Shown here: in pieces, positions 42,473-50,689 of the stretch
Position numbering within the stretch: the first letter of the stretch is position 1
Layout: every line of letters begins with the position of its first letter
Notes under the pieces: model-generated
The model's input: only the letters and a program-made list of their open reading frames with translations
What the model was told of the DNA's origin: nothing
The model's database searches: none
Made by a program: the position numbers and the translations under genes
Assembly (NCBI GenBank): GCA_963559135.1
Contig: CAUWJP010000007.1
Span: forward strand, 1 to 64,000
Source: Sellimonas sp963559135
GTDB taxonomy: Bacteria > Bacillota > Clostridia > Lachnospirales > Lachnospiraceae
DNA: 64,000 bases
Reading direction: 5' to 3'

Positions 42473-43971
42473 TACAGGGCACGATGTCCAATGCCGGAAA
42501 AAGTATTCTGGCGGGAGGACTTTGCAGGGTTTTCCGACAGGACGGATACCGGACGGCGCCTTTTAAATCCCAGAATATGGCATTAAATTCCTTTATCACC
42601 GAAGACGGCCTGGAAATGGGAAGAGCACAGGTGATGCAGGCTGAGGCAGCGGGGATTGCTCCGAGAGTGGAGATGAATCCGGTGCTTCTGAAACCGACAA
42701 GTGATACCGGATCGCAGGTTATTGTAAACGGAAAAGTCCGGGGTGTTATGCCGGCGAAAGAGTACTATGCATACAAAAAACAGCTGATCCCGGATATTAT
42801 GCATGCCTACCAGACCCTTGCAAGTGAGCATGACATTATTGTGATTGAAGGGGCGGGAAGTCCGGCTGAGATCAATTTAAAACAGGATGATATTGTCAAT
42901 ATGGGACTGGCAAAGATGCTGAAGGCTCCGGTGCTTCTTGTAGGAGACATCGACCGGGGCGGTGTGTTTGCTCAGCTTGCCGGAACTCTTCTTCTTTTGG
43001 AAGAGGAAGAGAGAAAGATGGTAAAAGGGCTTGTGATCAACAAGTTCCGTGGGGATGTGGATATTTTAAAACCGGGGCTTCGGATGCTGGAAGAACGCGC
43101 AGGGTGTCCGGTTCGGGGAGTGATCCCGTACGTGTATCTGGATATCGACGATGAGGACAGCCTAAGTGAACGTCTTCAGAGTCGGATTCAGAAAGGGAAA
43201 ATCGATATTGCTGCAGTCCGGTTCCCGAAGATTTCCAATTTTACGGATCTCAATGTGCTGTCCTGCTATGAGGGAGTAACAGTCCGGTATGTGGATCGCC
43301 CGGGACAGTTTGGAGATCCGGATCTGGTGGTTCTCCCGGGGACCAAAAATACGATGACGGATTTAAAATGGCTAAAGGAAAGCGGGCTTGCAGGGAAAAT
43401 CCAGCAGGCAGCCTCGCGAGATGTTCCAGTCATCGGAATCTGCGGAGGCTATCAGATGCTTGGAAAAAGACTTTCGGATCCTCAGGGAATGGAAGCAGGG
43501 GACAGTGTTCCGGTTTCGATGGAAGGTCTGGGGCTTCTTCCGGTAGAAACTATCTTTACCGGACAGAAGAAAAGAACGAGAGCCGAAGGATTTGTGGCTG
43601 TGTCGGATGGATTCTGGGGCGGACTTGGAGGATGCCGGCTGGAAGGATATGAGATTCACATGGGAGAAACCAGTTCTTCCGGAGGTGATTTGTTTACCGG
43701 AATCCGCACGATTCAGGAAGAAAGCGAGCGCATGGAAGGCTGTGTTAATGGCTGTGTCTGCGGAACTTATCTGCATGGTTTTTTTGATTCAACGGAGATT
43801 TCCGGAAAACTGGTGGAACTTCTGATGAGACGAAAGGGACTTCAGGTGGAGGATTTGAAGGCGCTGGATTTCAAAGCATACAAAGAGGAACAGTATGACC
43901 AGCTTGCAAAGGTGATCCGGAACAGTCTTGATATGGATGCAGTGTACCGGATTCTGGAAGAAGGAGTATAG
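42454..43971 (+). CDS. cbiP: Cobyric acid synthase
   Basis: Amidates the b, d, e and g carboxylates of adenosylcobyrinate a,c-diamide using glutamine and ATP (CobQ in the other nomenclature). The 505-aa protein has MIQGTMSNAGKS at the N-terminus, FKSQNMALNSF (about residues 38-48), GDIDRGGVFAQL near 165, and a C-terminal glutaminase domain with Cys330 (GICGGYQMLG) and TYLHGFFD near 445. The start at 42454 was chosen over an in-frame codon at 42418 lying inside cobD. Confidence 0.95.
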   Translation: MAKPIMIQGTMSNAGKSILAGGLCRVFRQDGYRTAPFKSQNMALNSFITEDGLEMGRAQVMQAEAAGIAPRVEMNPVLLKPTSDTGSQVIVNGKVRGVMPAKEYYAYKKQLIPDIMHAYQTLASEHDIIVIEGAGSPAEINLKQDDIVNMGLAKMLKAPVLLVGDIDRGGVFAQLAGTLLLLEEEERKMVKGLVINKFRGDVDILKPGLRMLEERAGCPVRGVIPYVYLDIDDEDSLSERLQSRIQKGKIDIAAVRFPKISNFTDLNVLSCYEGVTVRYVDRPGQFGDPDLVVLPGTKNTMTDLKWLKESGLAGKIQQAASRDVPVIGICGGYQMLGKRLSDPQGMEAGDSVPVSMEGLGLLPVETIFTGQKKRTRAEGFVAVSDGFWGGLGGCRLEGYEIHMGETSSSGGDLFTGIRTIQEESERMEGCVNGCVCGTYLHGFFDSTEISGKLVELLMRRKGLQVEDLKALDFKAYKEEQYDQLAKVIRNSLDMDAVYRILEEGV

Positions 43972-43976
43972 ATTAT

Positions 43977-44633
43977 ATGAAAATAGAATTGGAACAGATT
44001 CTGCCGGGAGAGATTGAGCGCAGAAGTTTTGAGATTATTACAGAAGAGCTCGGGGTAAGATCCTTCCCTGAGGGACAGGAGGATATCATCAAACGGGTGA
44101 TTCACACGACGGCGGACTTTGAATACGCGGATACGATGACATTTTCGCCGGATGCTGTATCTTCTGCACTTGGGGCGCTGACAGACAGGGGCAATACGAT
44201 TATCGTGACTGATACCAATATGACGCGTTCCGGGATTCATAAAGCATCTTTGGAGAAATTGGGAATAGAGGCGGTTTGCTACATGGCTGATCCAGATGTG
44301 GCCCAAGAAGCAAAAAAAGAAGGAACAACCAGAGCGGCTGTCAGTATGAAAAAGGCTGCAAATATGGCAGAGGAGACCGGAAAGCAGATTATCTTTTCTG
44401 TAGGCAATGCGCCGACGGCACTGATCGCCATTGAAGAACTGATTCGGGAGGGACGAGTGCAGCCGGCTCTTGTGATCGGAGTTCCGGTAGGGTTTGTCAA
44501 CGTAGTGCAGGCAAAAGAACGGATTATGACCGTGGACGTTCCGTATATTGTGGCAAAAGGGAGAAAAGGAGGCAGCACGGTTGCGGCGGCCATCCTCAAT
44601 GCCTTATTATATAAGATTGATAAAGAGCGATAG
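43977..44633 (+). CDS. cbiC: Cobalt-precorrin-8 methylmutase
   Basis: Moves the C11 methyl to C12, making cobyrinate. The 218-aa protein has the catalytic His43 in VIHTTADFEY, the same position as in characterised CobH/CbiC enzymes, and PVGFVNVVQAKE near residue 165. Starts five bases after cbiP with a GGAG site. Confidence 0.95.
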   Translation: MKIELEQILPGEIERRSFEIITEELGVRSFPEGQEDIIKRVIHTTADFEYADTMTFSPDAVSSALGALTDRGNTIIVTDTNMTRSGIHKASLEKLGIEAVCYMADPDVAQEAKKEGTTRAAVSMKKAANMAEETGKQIIFSVGNAPTALIAIEELIREGRVQPALVIGVPVGFVNVVQAKERIMTVDVPYIVAKGRKGGSTVAAAILNALLYKIDKER

Positions 44634-44648
44634 AAGAAGGAAAAAAGC

Positions 44649-45530
44649 ATGAGAACACACTTGAAAATAGGGAGCAGAGAGAGCGCTCTGGCGGTCAGGC
44701 AGGCCCAGATAGTAAAGGAAGCGCTGGAAAAGGCAAGTCCTGGTCTTACGATTGAGATCGTGACGATGAAAACGACAGGTGATAAGATCCTCCATAAAAG
44801 TCTGGAAAAGATCGGGGGGAAAGGTTTGTTTGTCAAAGAGCTGGACCGGGCGCTTTTAAATGGTGATATTGATCTTTCGGTTCACAGCCTGAAGGATATG
44901 CCGATGGAGATTCCAAGAGAACTTCCGGTCATTGCGTATACAAACAGGGAAGATCCAAGGGATGCCCTGATTTTAAAGCCGGGAATTCAGGATTTGAAAA
45001 AAGGAGGAATCATCGGTTCTTCCAGCAGGAGACGGTCCCTGCAGGCAGGAAAGCTGTATCCAAAGTGCAGCTTCAAAAATATCCGTGGGAATGTTCAGAC
45101 AAGGCTGTTTAAGCTGGAGCATGAGGAATATGAGGCGACGATTCTGGCCCTGGCAGGACTGAAACGTCTGGGAATGGAAAACTGTGTCTCCCGTGTCTTT
45201 TCCGTGGATGAAATGATCCCTTCTGCGGGACAGGGAATTCTGGCAGTGCAGGGAAGAAAAGGAGAGAAGATTCCCGGGATCGAGGCGGTAGACTGTTCCG
45301 ACAGCCGGTTTGCGGCAAAGGCGGAATGCGGATTTGTCCGGTATCTGAACGGAGGATGTACGTCGCCGGTGGCGGCTTATGCCGAGACTGCAGGAAATGA
45401 AATCCGGATTCGGGGGCTTTACTATCACGAAGAATCCGGACAGTTCGAGGTGGGCACGATTTCTGGAGAAAAGCACAAAGGAGAAATGCTGGCGGAAAGA
45501 CTTGCCAAAAGTCTGAAAGGGAGATTTTAG
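44649..45530 (+). CDS. hemC: Hydroxymethylbilane synthase (porphobilinogen deaminase)
   Basis: Polymerises four porphobilinogens to the linear tetrapyrrole. The 293-aa protein has KIGSRESALAVRQAQIV at the N-terminus, HSLKDMP (about residues 79-85) and cofactor-binding Cys237 in NGGCTSPV. Its presence next to cobA/hemD shows that early tetrapyrrole supply is co-expressed with B12 synthesis. The preceding enzymes (hemA, hemL, hemB) are not in the window. Confidence 0.95.
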   Translation: MRTHLKIGSRESALAVRQAQIVKEALEKASPGLTIEIVTMKTTGDKILHKSLEKIGGKGLFVKELDRALLNGDIDLSVHSLKDMPMEIPRELPVIAYTNREDPRDALILKPGIQDLKKGGIIGSSSRRRSLQAGKLYPKCSFKNIRGNVQTRLFKLEHEEYEATILALAGLKRLGMENCVSRVFSVDEMIPSAGQGILAVQGRKGEKIPGIEAVDCSDSRFAAKAECGFVRYLNGGCTSPVAAYAETAGNEIRIRGLYYHEESGQFEVGTISGEKHKGEMLAERLAKSLKGRF

Positions 45531-45533
45531 AAG

Positions 45534-47069
45534 ATGAAAGAAAAAAAAGACGGAAAAGTCTGGATTGCCGGGGCAGGCCCTGGAGATGCGGGGCTTTTGA
45601 CAGTTAAAACGGCCCTTTTGATCGAGCAGGCAGATGTGGTCGTTTATGACGCACTGATCAGTGCGGAAATCCTGAGCCTGATTCCGGAAAAAACGGAGAA
45701 AATTAATGTGGGGAAACGGGCGGATCACCATCTGGTTCCGCAAAAGGAGATCAATCAGATTCTGGTAACCCTTGCAAAAGAAGGAAAGCAGGTACTTCGT
45801 CTAAAGGGCGGAGATCCGTTTGTATTCGGTAGAGGCGGAGAAGAGGTGGAGCTTCTGGTGCAGGAAGGAATTTCTTTTGAGATTGTGCCGGGTATTACTT
45901 CCAGTGTGGCGGTTCCTGCCTATGCTGGAATTCCGGTTACTCATCGGGACTACACGTCGTCCTTTCATGTAATTACAGGTCATGCAAGAAAGGGCGGAGA
46001 ATCCAGAATTGATTACGAGACGTTGGCGCGTCTGGATGCCACCCTCGTCTTTCTTATGGGAGTCACAGCGCTTCCGGAGATCTGCGAAAAGCTTAGAATG
46101 GCTGGCATGCCAGATGATACTCCGGCGGCAGTGATCCAGGAGGGAACGTTGGCATGCCAGAAAAAGGTCGTTTCGGATCTTCAGAATCTTCCAAAGAAGG
46201 TGGAGGAAGAGAAGATTCAGGCGCCGGCCGTGATTGTGGTAGGTAAAGTGTGTGCCTTGTCAGAAAGCTTTTCGTGGGCAGAACAAAGACCACTTGGAGG
46301 AAGACAGATTCTTATTACACGGCCAAGGATTCAGGGGCAGGAATTTGCTAAGACACTGCGCGGGCTTGGAGCCCAGGTAATTGAATTTCCATCTATCCAG
46401 GTAGAGCCGTTGCAGGGAAAGGAAGAAAAAAAGACGATCCTTGCGGCCCTGGATCAGATCCGGAACCGGCAAACAGGAACTTCCTGGATCGTGTTCACCA
46501 GCGCGGCAGGAGTAAGGATCTTTTTTGACTTTCTGGAGGAAGCGCATCTGGATATCCGGACACTTGTGGGCAGCAGATTTGCTGTAATCGGAAGCGGAAC
46601 AGGAAGAGAACTTAGGAAGCGGGGAATCAGCCCGGATATGATGCCTGATGTCTACGAGGCAGGAAAACTTGGAGAGGCACTTGCCAGACAGACGAAACCG
46701 GGAGATCTTGTAACTGCGTTTCGGGCAAGGAAAGCTTCAGAAGAGTTGTTTCCTCCGGTGCTGGAAACCGGGGCAGAGTGCATGGATATTCCGGTCTATG
46801 AAACGAGGATCGGGGCGGACAATGTATGGATCGAAAAGATAACGGCACAGTTTCAGGAAGGAAAGATTGATCTGGTGACATTTACAAGCGCTTCCACGGT
46901 TCGGGGATTTGAAACCGCAATGCAGGGAAAGGTAGATCCTGAAAGAATCCGTGCCCTTTGCATTGGGAGAAAAACCGAAGAGGAGGCAAAACGCTGGGGA
47001 ATGCTTACGGCTGTAGCAGAAGAGGCAACTGTGGAGAGCATGACAGAAAGGATACTGGAGATGCTGTAG
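45534..47069 (+). CDS. cobA-hemD: Uroporphyrinogen-III C-methyltransferase / uroporphyrinogen-III synthase fusion
   Basis: A 511-aa fusion. Residues 1 to about 245 are the SUMT (CobA) methylase that makes precorrin-2, with VWIAGAGPGDAGLLTVK, VVYDALIS, LKGGDPFVFGRGGEE and GITSSVAVPAYAGIPVTHRD. Residues from about 255 to 511 are the HemD cyclase (ILITRPRIQGQEF, IVFTSAAGVRIFFD, TFTSASTVRGFE). This SUMT-HemD order is common in Clostridia. No precorrin-2 dehydrogenase domain is fused. Last gene of the riboswitch operon. Confidence 0.95.
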   Translation: MKEKKDGKVWIAGAGPGDAGLLTVKTALLIEQADVVVYDALISAEILSLIPEKTEKINVGKRADHHLVPQKEINQILVTLAKEGKQVLRLKGGDPFVFGRGGEEVELLVQEGISFEIVPGITSSVAVPAYAGIPVTHRDYTSSFHVITGHARKGGESRIDYETLARLDATLVFLMGVTALPEICEKLRMAGMPDDTPAAVIQEGTLACQKKVVSDLQNLPKKVEEEKIQAPAVIVVGKVCALSESFSWAEQRPLGGRQILITRPRIQGQEFAKTLRGLGAQVIEFPSIQVEPLQGKEEKKTILAALDQIRNRQTGTSWIVFTSAAGVRIFFDFLEEAHLDIRTLVGSRFAVIGSGTGRELRKRGISPDMMPDVYEAGKLGEALARQTKPGDLVTAFRARKASEELFPPVLETGAECMDIPVYETRIGADNVWIEKITAQFQEGKIDLVTFTSASTVRGFETAMQGKVDPERIRALCIGRKTEEEAKRWGMLTAVAEEATVESMTERILEML

Positions 47070-47106
47070 GGATTCCGAAAAAAGAATGATAGATTTACAG
47101 TAAGAG

Positions 47107-47171
47107 AAAGAGATGCTTTTACAGAATACGGGCTTTTTAAGCCTGTATTCTGCAGGGGTGTCTCTTTTTTT
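47107..47171 (+). terminator. Terminator of the cobalamin operon
   Basis: A perfect inner hairpin CAGAATACGGGCTT/AAGCCTGTATTCTG lies inside an outer AAGAGA/TCTCTT stem and is followed by a run of T at 47164-47171. It is 38 bases after the cobA-hemD stop. Confidence 0.88.
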
Positions 47172-47174
47172 ACC

Positions 47175-47475
47175 GGGCTTCTTTTTTCAGCTCTTTACAT
47201 TTGCAAAAGCTTTGGGAGGGAATAGATATCAGAGATTGCGTAAGTGCGCTCTTATTATGCCGGGCAGGAAGGAGATGCAAATGGAGACATGAAAAATCTT
47301 CCTGGATTCTCACATGATATGAATATGCGTTTTTTTGTTTAGTGAAATAAAAAATATATTTACTACAGAAATGTGTGAATTGTTAATATAAAAACAAGCT
47401 ATATTTGTGCAAAATACACAAAATGAAAAAGCGAAAAATAGTTAATATAGAGAAAGTGTGAGTAGAAGAGTAAAA
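47175..47475. other. AT-rich intergenic stretch without a recognised gene
   Basis: About 300 bases between the cobalamin terminator and the promoter of the sugar locus. I see no open frame with a ribosome site beyond a few codons. A TTTGTG-N7-CACAAA inverted repeat lies at about 47404-47422, and two GTTAATATA copies at about 47384 and 47441 may be regulatory. No catabolite-response (cre) site matches. Confidence 0.5.
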
Positions 47476-47480
47476 TATTA

Positions 47481-47509
47481 TTTACTTTTACTAAGTAAAA
47501 TGATATATT
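47481..47509 (+). promoter_or_regulatory. Promoter with overlapping palindromic operator, sugar-uptake operon
   Basis: TTTACT (47481-47486), a 17-base spacer and TATATT (47504-47509) form a plausible promoter 37 bases before the binding-protein gene. The 15-base palindrome TTTTACTAAGTAAAA (47486-47500) fills the spacer. A related imperfect repeat AGTAAA-N6-TTTACT lies just upstream (47469-47486). This is the expected site for a repressor, and the LacI-family gene at 57818 is the likely partner. The absence of a central CG is unusual for LacI-family sites. Confidence 0.65.
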
Positions 47510-47545
47510 GAGTTTACCTAATAAAGTGAAAGGGAGGAAAACAAA

Positions 47546-48775
47546 ATGAAAAGAAAATTGGCGGTATTTTGTATCATGATGTTGTCTGCTACAACAATCC
47601 TTTCCGGATGCGGTAAAAGCAGTGATGACAGCAGCTCAGGGGGGAAAACAAAAATTCGTTTTGCCACATGGGATGTAGCAGAAGACGTGGACAAACAGCA
47701 GGAACTTGTGGACAAGTTCAACGAAGAGCATGATGACATCGAAGTGACACTCGAAGCGTATGGAAGTGATTTCGACACAAAGATCAGTGCAGGTATGGGA
47801 TCTGGGGATACACCGGACGTTATGTATATGTGGAATTACCCGGCTTACTACGATGGACTTGAACCACTCGATGATTACATCGCCAAAGAAGGAGACGAGT
47901 ACAAATCCAACTTCTATGACACACTTTGGGATTACAACATGATGGACGGAAGCACTTACGGTATCCCGGTAGGATTTACTACACACTGTCTCTTCTACAA
48001 CAAAGACATCTTTGATGAAGCTGGTCTGGAATACCCGACAGAAGACTGGACGTGGGATGATCTTCAGGCAGCAGCAAAGACAATTTCTGAAAAAACAGAT
48101 GCAAAAGGTTTCTCTTTCCAGATGAAACCAGACCCGTATGACTTTGAAATGTATCTGTGGAGCAACGGAAGCGCTTACTGTAACGAAGACGGAGAAATGG
48201 ACGGATCTCTCAACTCCGATGAATCCAAGGAAGCATTCCAGATGTTCCAGGATATGGAAGACGAAGGATACGCAACAGCAACAGAAGGTGACGGAACAGA
48301 TGAATTCCGTGCCGGAAGCACAGGAATGTATGTATACGGATCCTGGGCAATCAACACACTCAATGAAGATGGAGTGAACTACGGTGTGACTACTATCCCG
48401 GCATTTGCAGATGCCGGACAGGATTCTGTCAGCATCCTGAGTTCTTCAGGTCTGTCCATGTCCAAAGACAGCGAACATAAAGACGCTGCATGGGAATTCA
48501 TCAAATATTGGACAAACGAAGAATGTAACAAGGCACGTATTGGAACAGAACTTCCGGTTCTGAACACAGTAGTAGAGTCCGAAGGAATCATGGATCAGGA
48601 AGAATACGCTCCATTCTACAAAATGCTGGAGCAGAGTAGCGGCCATACACCGGCAAGTTTCCTGATGGAAAGCTGGTCAGAAGTATCTGAAAATCTTTCC
48701 TTATCTTTTGAACAGATTTTCAATCCAAGCTCTATGCAGGATGTAAGCGAAGTGCTTGACAGCGCAGTAAAATAG
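47546..48775 (+). CDS. ABC transporter sugar-binding lipoprotein (family 1)
   Basis: Captures an oligosaccharide or similar solute outside the cell for the two permeases that follow. The 409-aa protein has a lipoprotein signal with Cys22 in LSGCG, a Ser/Gly/Asp linker, then a family 1 solute-binding fold (IRFATWDVAEDVDKQQELVDKF, TPDVMYMWNYPAYYDGLEPLDD in part, GSWAINTLNE, and aromatic residues that could stack on sugars). It is strikingly acidic. The ATG is behind AAGGGAGG. It is first in an operon with galactosidase, phosphorylase and mutase genes. The ligand cannot be read from sequence. Confidence 0.92.
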   Translation: MKRKLAVFCIMMLSATTILSGCGKSSDDSSSGGKTKIRFATWDVAEDVDKQQELVDKFNEEHDDIEVTLEAYGSDFDTKISAGMGSGDTPDVMYMWNYPAYYDGLEPLDDYIAKEGDEYKSNFYDTLWDYNMMDGSTYGIPVGFTTHCLFYNKDIFDEAGLEYPTEDWTWDDLQAAAKTISEKTDAKGFSFQMKPDPYDFEMYLWSNGSAYCNEDGEMDGSLNSDESKEAFQMFQDMEDEGYATATEGDGTDEFRAGSTGMYVYGSWAINTLNEDGVNYGVTTIPAFADAGQDSVSILSSSGLSMSKDSEHKDAAWEFIKYWTNEECNKARIGTELPVLNTVVESEGIMDQEEYAPFYKMLEQSSGHTPASFLMESWSEVSENLSLSFEQIFNPSSMQDVSEVLDSAVK

Positions 48776-48783
48776 AAAAAAGG

Positions 48784-48810
48784 CAGGGAGGAGGGACGGC
48801 CTTCTCCCTG
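48784..48810 (+). other. Hairpin between binding protein and first permease
   Basis: CAGGGAG pairs with CTCCCTG around a 13-base loop, followed by ATTTAGG rather than a U-run. Such hairpins after binding-protein genes often stabilise the upstream mRNA and keep permease expression lower; that role is inferred. Confidence 0.5.
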
Positions 48811-48829
48811 ATTTAGGAGAGAGATCGAT

Positions 48830-49756
48830 ATGAAGAAAAAGAAATTTTTAAAAACAGCGATTCCTTATCTCTTTATCCTGCCATGGATCATTGGATTCCT
48901 CGTATTTACGTTTGGACCATTGTTACTGTCACTGATCATGAGCTTCTTTGACTGGCCGTTGACAGGAGAGAAAGTATTTGTCGGCCTTGGAAACTATATT
49001 GAAATGTTTACGCAGGATGATCAGGTACTGAAATCACTTGGAATCAGCTTGCGTTACGCGGCAATCTTTGTTCCTTTGAATATGATCATGGCTCTTTTCC
49101 TGGCTATGTTGATTACACAGCCGCTTCGTGGAGTCAAAGTGTATCGTGCGATTTTTTACATTCCGGCAGCGATTTCCAGTGTAGCAATTTCCATTATCTG
49201 GAGCTGGATTCTGAATAGTGACTATGGTGTGCTGAACTACCTTCTGTCTCTGATTGGAATCGAGGGGCCGGACTGGCTGGTTGACCCGGCGTGGGCACTA
49301 TTTGCCGTTATTTTGGCAAGTGCATTTGGTGTCGGAACGATGATGCTGATCTTCTATACCGATATGAAAAATATTTCCACTGAGATTTATGAAGCTGCAT
49401 CCATTGACGGTGCAGGACCGGCAAGAAAATTTTTCAGCATCACACTGCCGATTATCACACCGACACTGTTGTTTAACCTGATTACATCCATCATCAGTTC
49501 TTTCCAGCAGGTAACGCTCGTTATGTTACTGACCGGAGGCGGACCGCTTCAGTCTACTTACTTCTATGGACTGATGACATACAATAATGCGTTTAAGCAT
49601 CATAAGATGGGATATGCCAGTGCCAATGCATGGGTAATGTTCATCATTATCCTCTTACTTACCGCTCTGGTCTTCAAATCATCATCTGCATGGGTATTCT
49701 ATGAATCCGAAGTAAAAGCAGATAATAAGAAAAAGAAGAAAAAGGGAGGTAAATAA
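48830..49756 (+). CDS. Sugar ABC transporter permease (MalF/UgpA type)
   Basis: A 308-aa membrane subunit with about six hydrophobic segments (IPYLFILPWIIGFLVFTFGP at the N-terminus). The ATPase-contact EAA loop is EIYEAASIDGAGPARKFFSITLP (about residues 182-204, here with the EAA-x3-G core). A lysine-rich tail ends the protein. It precedes the second permease by three bases. No ATPase gene is in the locus, so a shared MsmK/UgpC-type ATPase elsewhere is probably used. Confidence 0.93.
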   Translation: MKKKKFLKTAIPYLFILPWIIGFLVFTFGPLLLSLIMSFFDWPLTGEKVFVGLGNYIEMFTQDDQVLKSLGISLRYAAIFVPLNMIMALFLAMLITQPLRGVKVYRAIFYIPAAISSVAISIIWSWILNSDYGVLNYLLSLIGIEGPDWLVDPAWALFAVILASAFGVGTMMLIFYTDMKNISTEIYEAASIDGAGPARKFFSITLPIITPTLLFNLITSIISSFQQVTLVMLLTGGGPLQSTYFYGLMTYNNAFKHHKMGYASANAWVMFIIILLLTALVFKSSSAWVFYESEVKADNKKKKKKGGK

Positions 49757-49759
49757 GTT

Positions 49760-50581
49760 ATGAAGATGTCAAAAAAGACAAAGGTTATTTTGTATATCCT
49801 TTTGACAATTGTTGCAATTTACTTCCTGGCACCATTCGTTTATATGTTACTTACAACATTTAAGACGGAGGGAGAGGCGATCGCGTATCCGCCTAGCCTG
49901 TTTCCGAAAGAATGGCATTTTGAGAACTATAAAGAGGCGTGGACTTCTCAGCCGTTTGGAACTTATTTCCTGAATTCCGTGATTGTTACGGTACTGACAA
50001 CTGCCGGAACCGTACTCTCCAGTTCACTGGTTGCTTACGGATTTGCCAGATTCAAATTCAAAGGGAAAAATATTTTATTCATGATCCTTCTTGCAACAAT
50101 GATGATTCCATGGGATGTTACCATGATCCCTCAGTATATGGAATTCAACCTTTTCGGATGGATCAATACACTGCTGCCTCTGATTGTGCCAACCTGGTTT
50201 GGATCTGCCTACAACATTTTCCTGATGAGGCAGTTCCTCATGGGAATCCCGAAGGATTACGAAGAAGCAGCGCGGCTCGACGGTGCGAACTCTTTCCAGA
50301 TTTACTGGAAGATTTTCATGCCGATTCTGAAACCGTGTCTGATCATGGTAGGAGTTCTGAATATGCTCACCGTATGGAACGACTACCTTGGACCATTGAT
50401 TTTCCTGCAGGACAGAACGAAGTACACACTTGCGCTCGGTCTTGCATCCTTCAAGGGCGTACATACAACAGCAATTATTCCGATGCTGTGTATCACGGTA
50501 ATCATGATTATCCCGCCGATTATCGTGTTTATCTTCGCACAGAAATATATTGTTGAAGGAACAAGCGGTTCCATCAAATAG
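49760..50581 (+). CDS. Sugar ABC transporter permease (MalG/UgpE type)
   Basis: A 273-aa membrane subunit with about six hydrophobic segments and the EAA motif DYEEAARLDGANSFQIYWKI (about residues 168-187). It pairs with the preceding permease to form the translocation pore. The ATG at 49760 is about 10 bases after GGGAGG. It is followed by a large hairpin and then the GH2 gene. Confidence 0.93.
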   Translation: MKMSKKTKVILYILLTIVAIYFLAPFVYMLLTTFKTEGEAIAYPPSLFPKEWHFENYKEAWTSQPFGTYFLNSVIVTVLTTAGTVLSSSLVAYGFARFKFKGKNILFMILLATMMIPWDVTMIPQYMEFNLFGWINTLLPLIVPTWFGSAYNIFLMRQFLMGIPKDYEEAARLDGANSFQIYWKIFMPILKPCLIMVGVLNMLTVWNDYLGPLIFLQDRTKYTLALGLASFKGVHTTAIIPMLCITVIMIIPPIIVFIFAQKYIVEGTSGSIK

Positions 50582-50600
50582 CATTTTCATAAGATAGAGG

Positions 50601-50653
50601 CAGCCAGATAGAAGGCTTCTGCTGAACAGGTAGATATTCTTTCTATCTGGCTG
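50601..50653 (+). other. Large hairpin between permease and GH2 gene
   Basis: CAGCCAGATAGAA (50601-50613) pairs perfectly over 13 bp with TTCTATCTGGCTG (50641-50653), with a 27-base loop. It is followed by TCTTGACATTT, a poor U-tract. It may terminate part of the transcript or act as an RNA processing site separating transporter from enzyme mRNA. Confidence 0.6.
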
Positions 50654-50689
50654 TCTTGACATTTAGTAACAGACAAGGAGTATGGACAT

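Noticed and set aside
47422..47446. Catabolite-response element in the sugar-operon leader
   Set aside because: The best candidate around AAAAAGCGAAAAAT lacks the paired half-site and has wrong spacing.
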